In this document: one piece after another, positions 39,964 through 40,348 of the stretch | Layout of the letters: each line of letters opens with the position of its first letter | Numbering within the stretch: the stretch's first letter is position 1 | Assembly (NCBI GenBank): GCA_003427395.1 | Contig: BFEA01000182.1 | Location: 1,993,939 to 2,034,286 of the forward strand | Source of the DNA: Chara braunii | Taxonomy: Eukaryota > Streptophyta > Charophyceae > Charales > Characeae | Reading direction: 5' to 3' | Length of the DNA: 40,348 nt | Notes under the pieces: model-generated | Told to the model about the DNA's origin: nothing | What the model saw: the letters and a program-made list of their open reading frames with translations, nothing else | Databases searched by the model: none | Made by a program: the position numbers and the translations under genes

Positions 39964-40041
39964 TCTGCCCTTCCCTGAAAACGGGGAGGGCAGTTGCAGG
40001 TTGGGAGAGGTAGGGAAACAACTCGTGAAAATTCACGAGTT
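39964..40041. repeat. Two further hairpins
   Basis: CTGCCCTTCCC near 39965-39975 pairs imperfectly with GGGGAGGGCAG at 39983-39993. AACTCGTGAA (40020-40029) pairs perfectly with TTCACGAGTT (40032-40041). The second is followed by AAATCCTGAC, giving a weak B-box-like word that I do not call. Confidence 0.85.
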
Positions 40042-40269
40042 CAAATCCTGACAGGCTCAGAGTGGGGTGCAAAAAGTACCCCGACTTTGATGATTTTTAG
40101 AAAAATATTCGCCCAATAAAAAATCTGAAAAAATTCACATGCATGGCCTAGGTGCCTGGCTACCTACATAAAAAAAATAAAAAAAATCAAGGCCGCCAAA
40201 ATTGTTTTACGCCACAAAAAACATCTTGGCACAAACCATAAAATACAAATTAAAAAAAAAAATTGATCC

Positions 40270-40348
40270 CGTTTTCTCGTTTTCTTTTCTTTTCTTTTTC
40301 TTCTTTTCTTTTCTTTTCTTTTTCTTCTTCCCCCCCCCCCCCCCCCCC
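40270..40348. repeat. Pyrimidine microsatellite ending in a C-run
   Basis: TTTTCTTTTC repeats then about 18 C to the end of the window. With the G-run at the start, the window is bounded by purine/pyrimidine homopolymers on both sides. Confidence 0.95.

Noticed and set aside
39571-39978. 135-codon frame with Lys/Asn run
   Set aside because: It runs through A-rich tracts and palindromic CCGAAC repeats; not protein-like.
40020-40052. Possible tRNA (B-box-like GAGTTCAAATCCTGAC after a hairpin)
   Set aside because: No D-arm/A box at the right spacing and no acceptor stem pairing.

Overview
The window looks like repeat-rich nuclear DNA of a plant-lineage eukaryote. The grounds are chromodomain-bearing Ty3/gypsy (chromovirus) elements primed by initiator-Met tRNA, TTTAGGG-type telomere-like motifs, poly(A)-tailed retroposons with target duplications, tRNA-derived Pol III boxes, and a decayed ribosomal protein eL34 copy of the plant/green-algal type. 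That eL34 copy keeps two CxxC zinc pairs, which as I remember seed-plant eL34 lacks, so a streptophyte alga or early land plant fits well. This is inference; the species is not determined. Isolated Ns (13022, 14575, 23811-23825) show it is a draft assembly. I see no intact host gene: every recognisable coding region is a retroelement or a pseudogene.

Layout. 1-1690: purine-rich GGA/GAA DNA with 25-bp minisatellites and a 261-bp tandem duplication, then a GC-rich stretch to about 2040. 2259-3012: a broken, unidentified coding-like chain. 3055-3413: an intronless eL34 pseudogene. 4274-14750: a complete but dead chromovirus (LTR, Met-tRNA primer site, 2.2-kb structured leader, gag, pol with C-terminal chromodomain, LTR). 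It sits inside an older dispersed repeat whose uninterrupted relative lies at about 29511-29841. 14844-15125: an AT-rich minus-strand open stretch of unknown origin. 15372-20075: a nest of minus-strand Ty3/gypsy relics (gag, protease, primer site, part of an LTR, then a separate RT relic), including a 265-bp inverted duplication of gag and a small poly(A) retroposon that split the RT relic. 20080-24250: repeats, two tRNA-like Pol III modules, a repeat shared in inverted orientation with 32.6-33.0 kb, and a retroposon flanked by perfect 15-bp target duplications.

24370-25804: a dense array of TGACGTGGCA-type motifs (bZIP/G-box-like) around an LTR end and primer site at 24851, followed at 26203-26930 by a frameshifted coiled-coil coding region. 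28350-29110: a degenerate array built around a CCTGTAACC core. 29886-31735: a second chromovirus relic (RNase H, integrase, chromodomain) followed by a G-run polypurine tract and probable LTR. 33-39 kb: minisatellites, 175-, 196- and 203-bp tandem duplications, and a minus-strand segment that may be part of an organellar-type group II intron. 39185-40041: an unusual run of perfect hairpins and CCGAAC/GTTCGG palindromes.

The features mostly record successive retrotransposition into older retrotransposons followed by decay. In the main chromovirus nearly all identifiable lesions (five stops, altered protease and RT catalytic residues) fit C-to-T or G-to-A transitions. The least explained items are the hairpin-core retroposon family, the TGACGTGGCA array, the repeated leader hairpins and the hairpin cluster near 39.2-39.8 kb.
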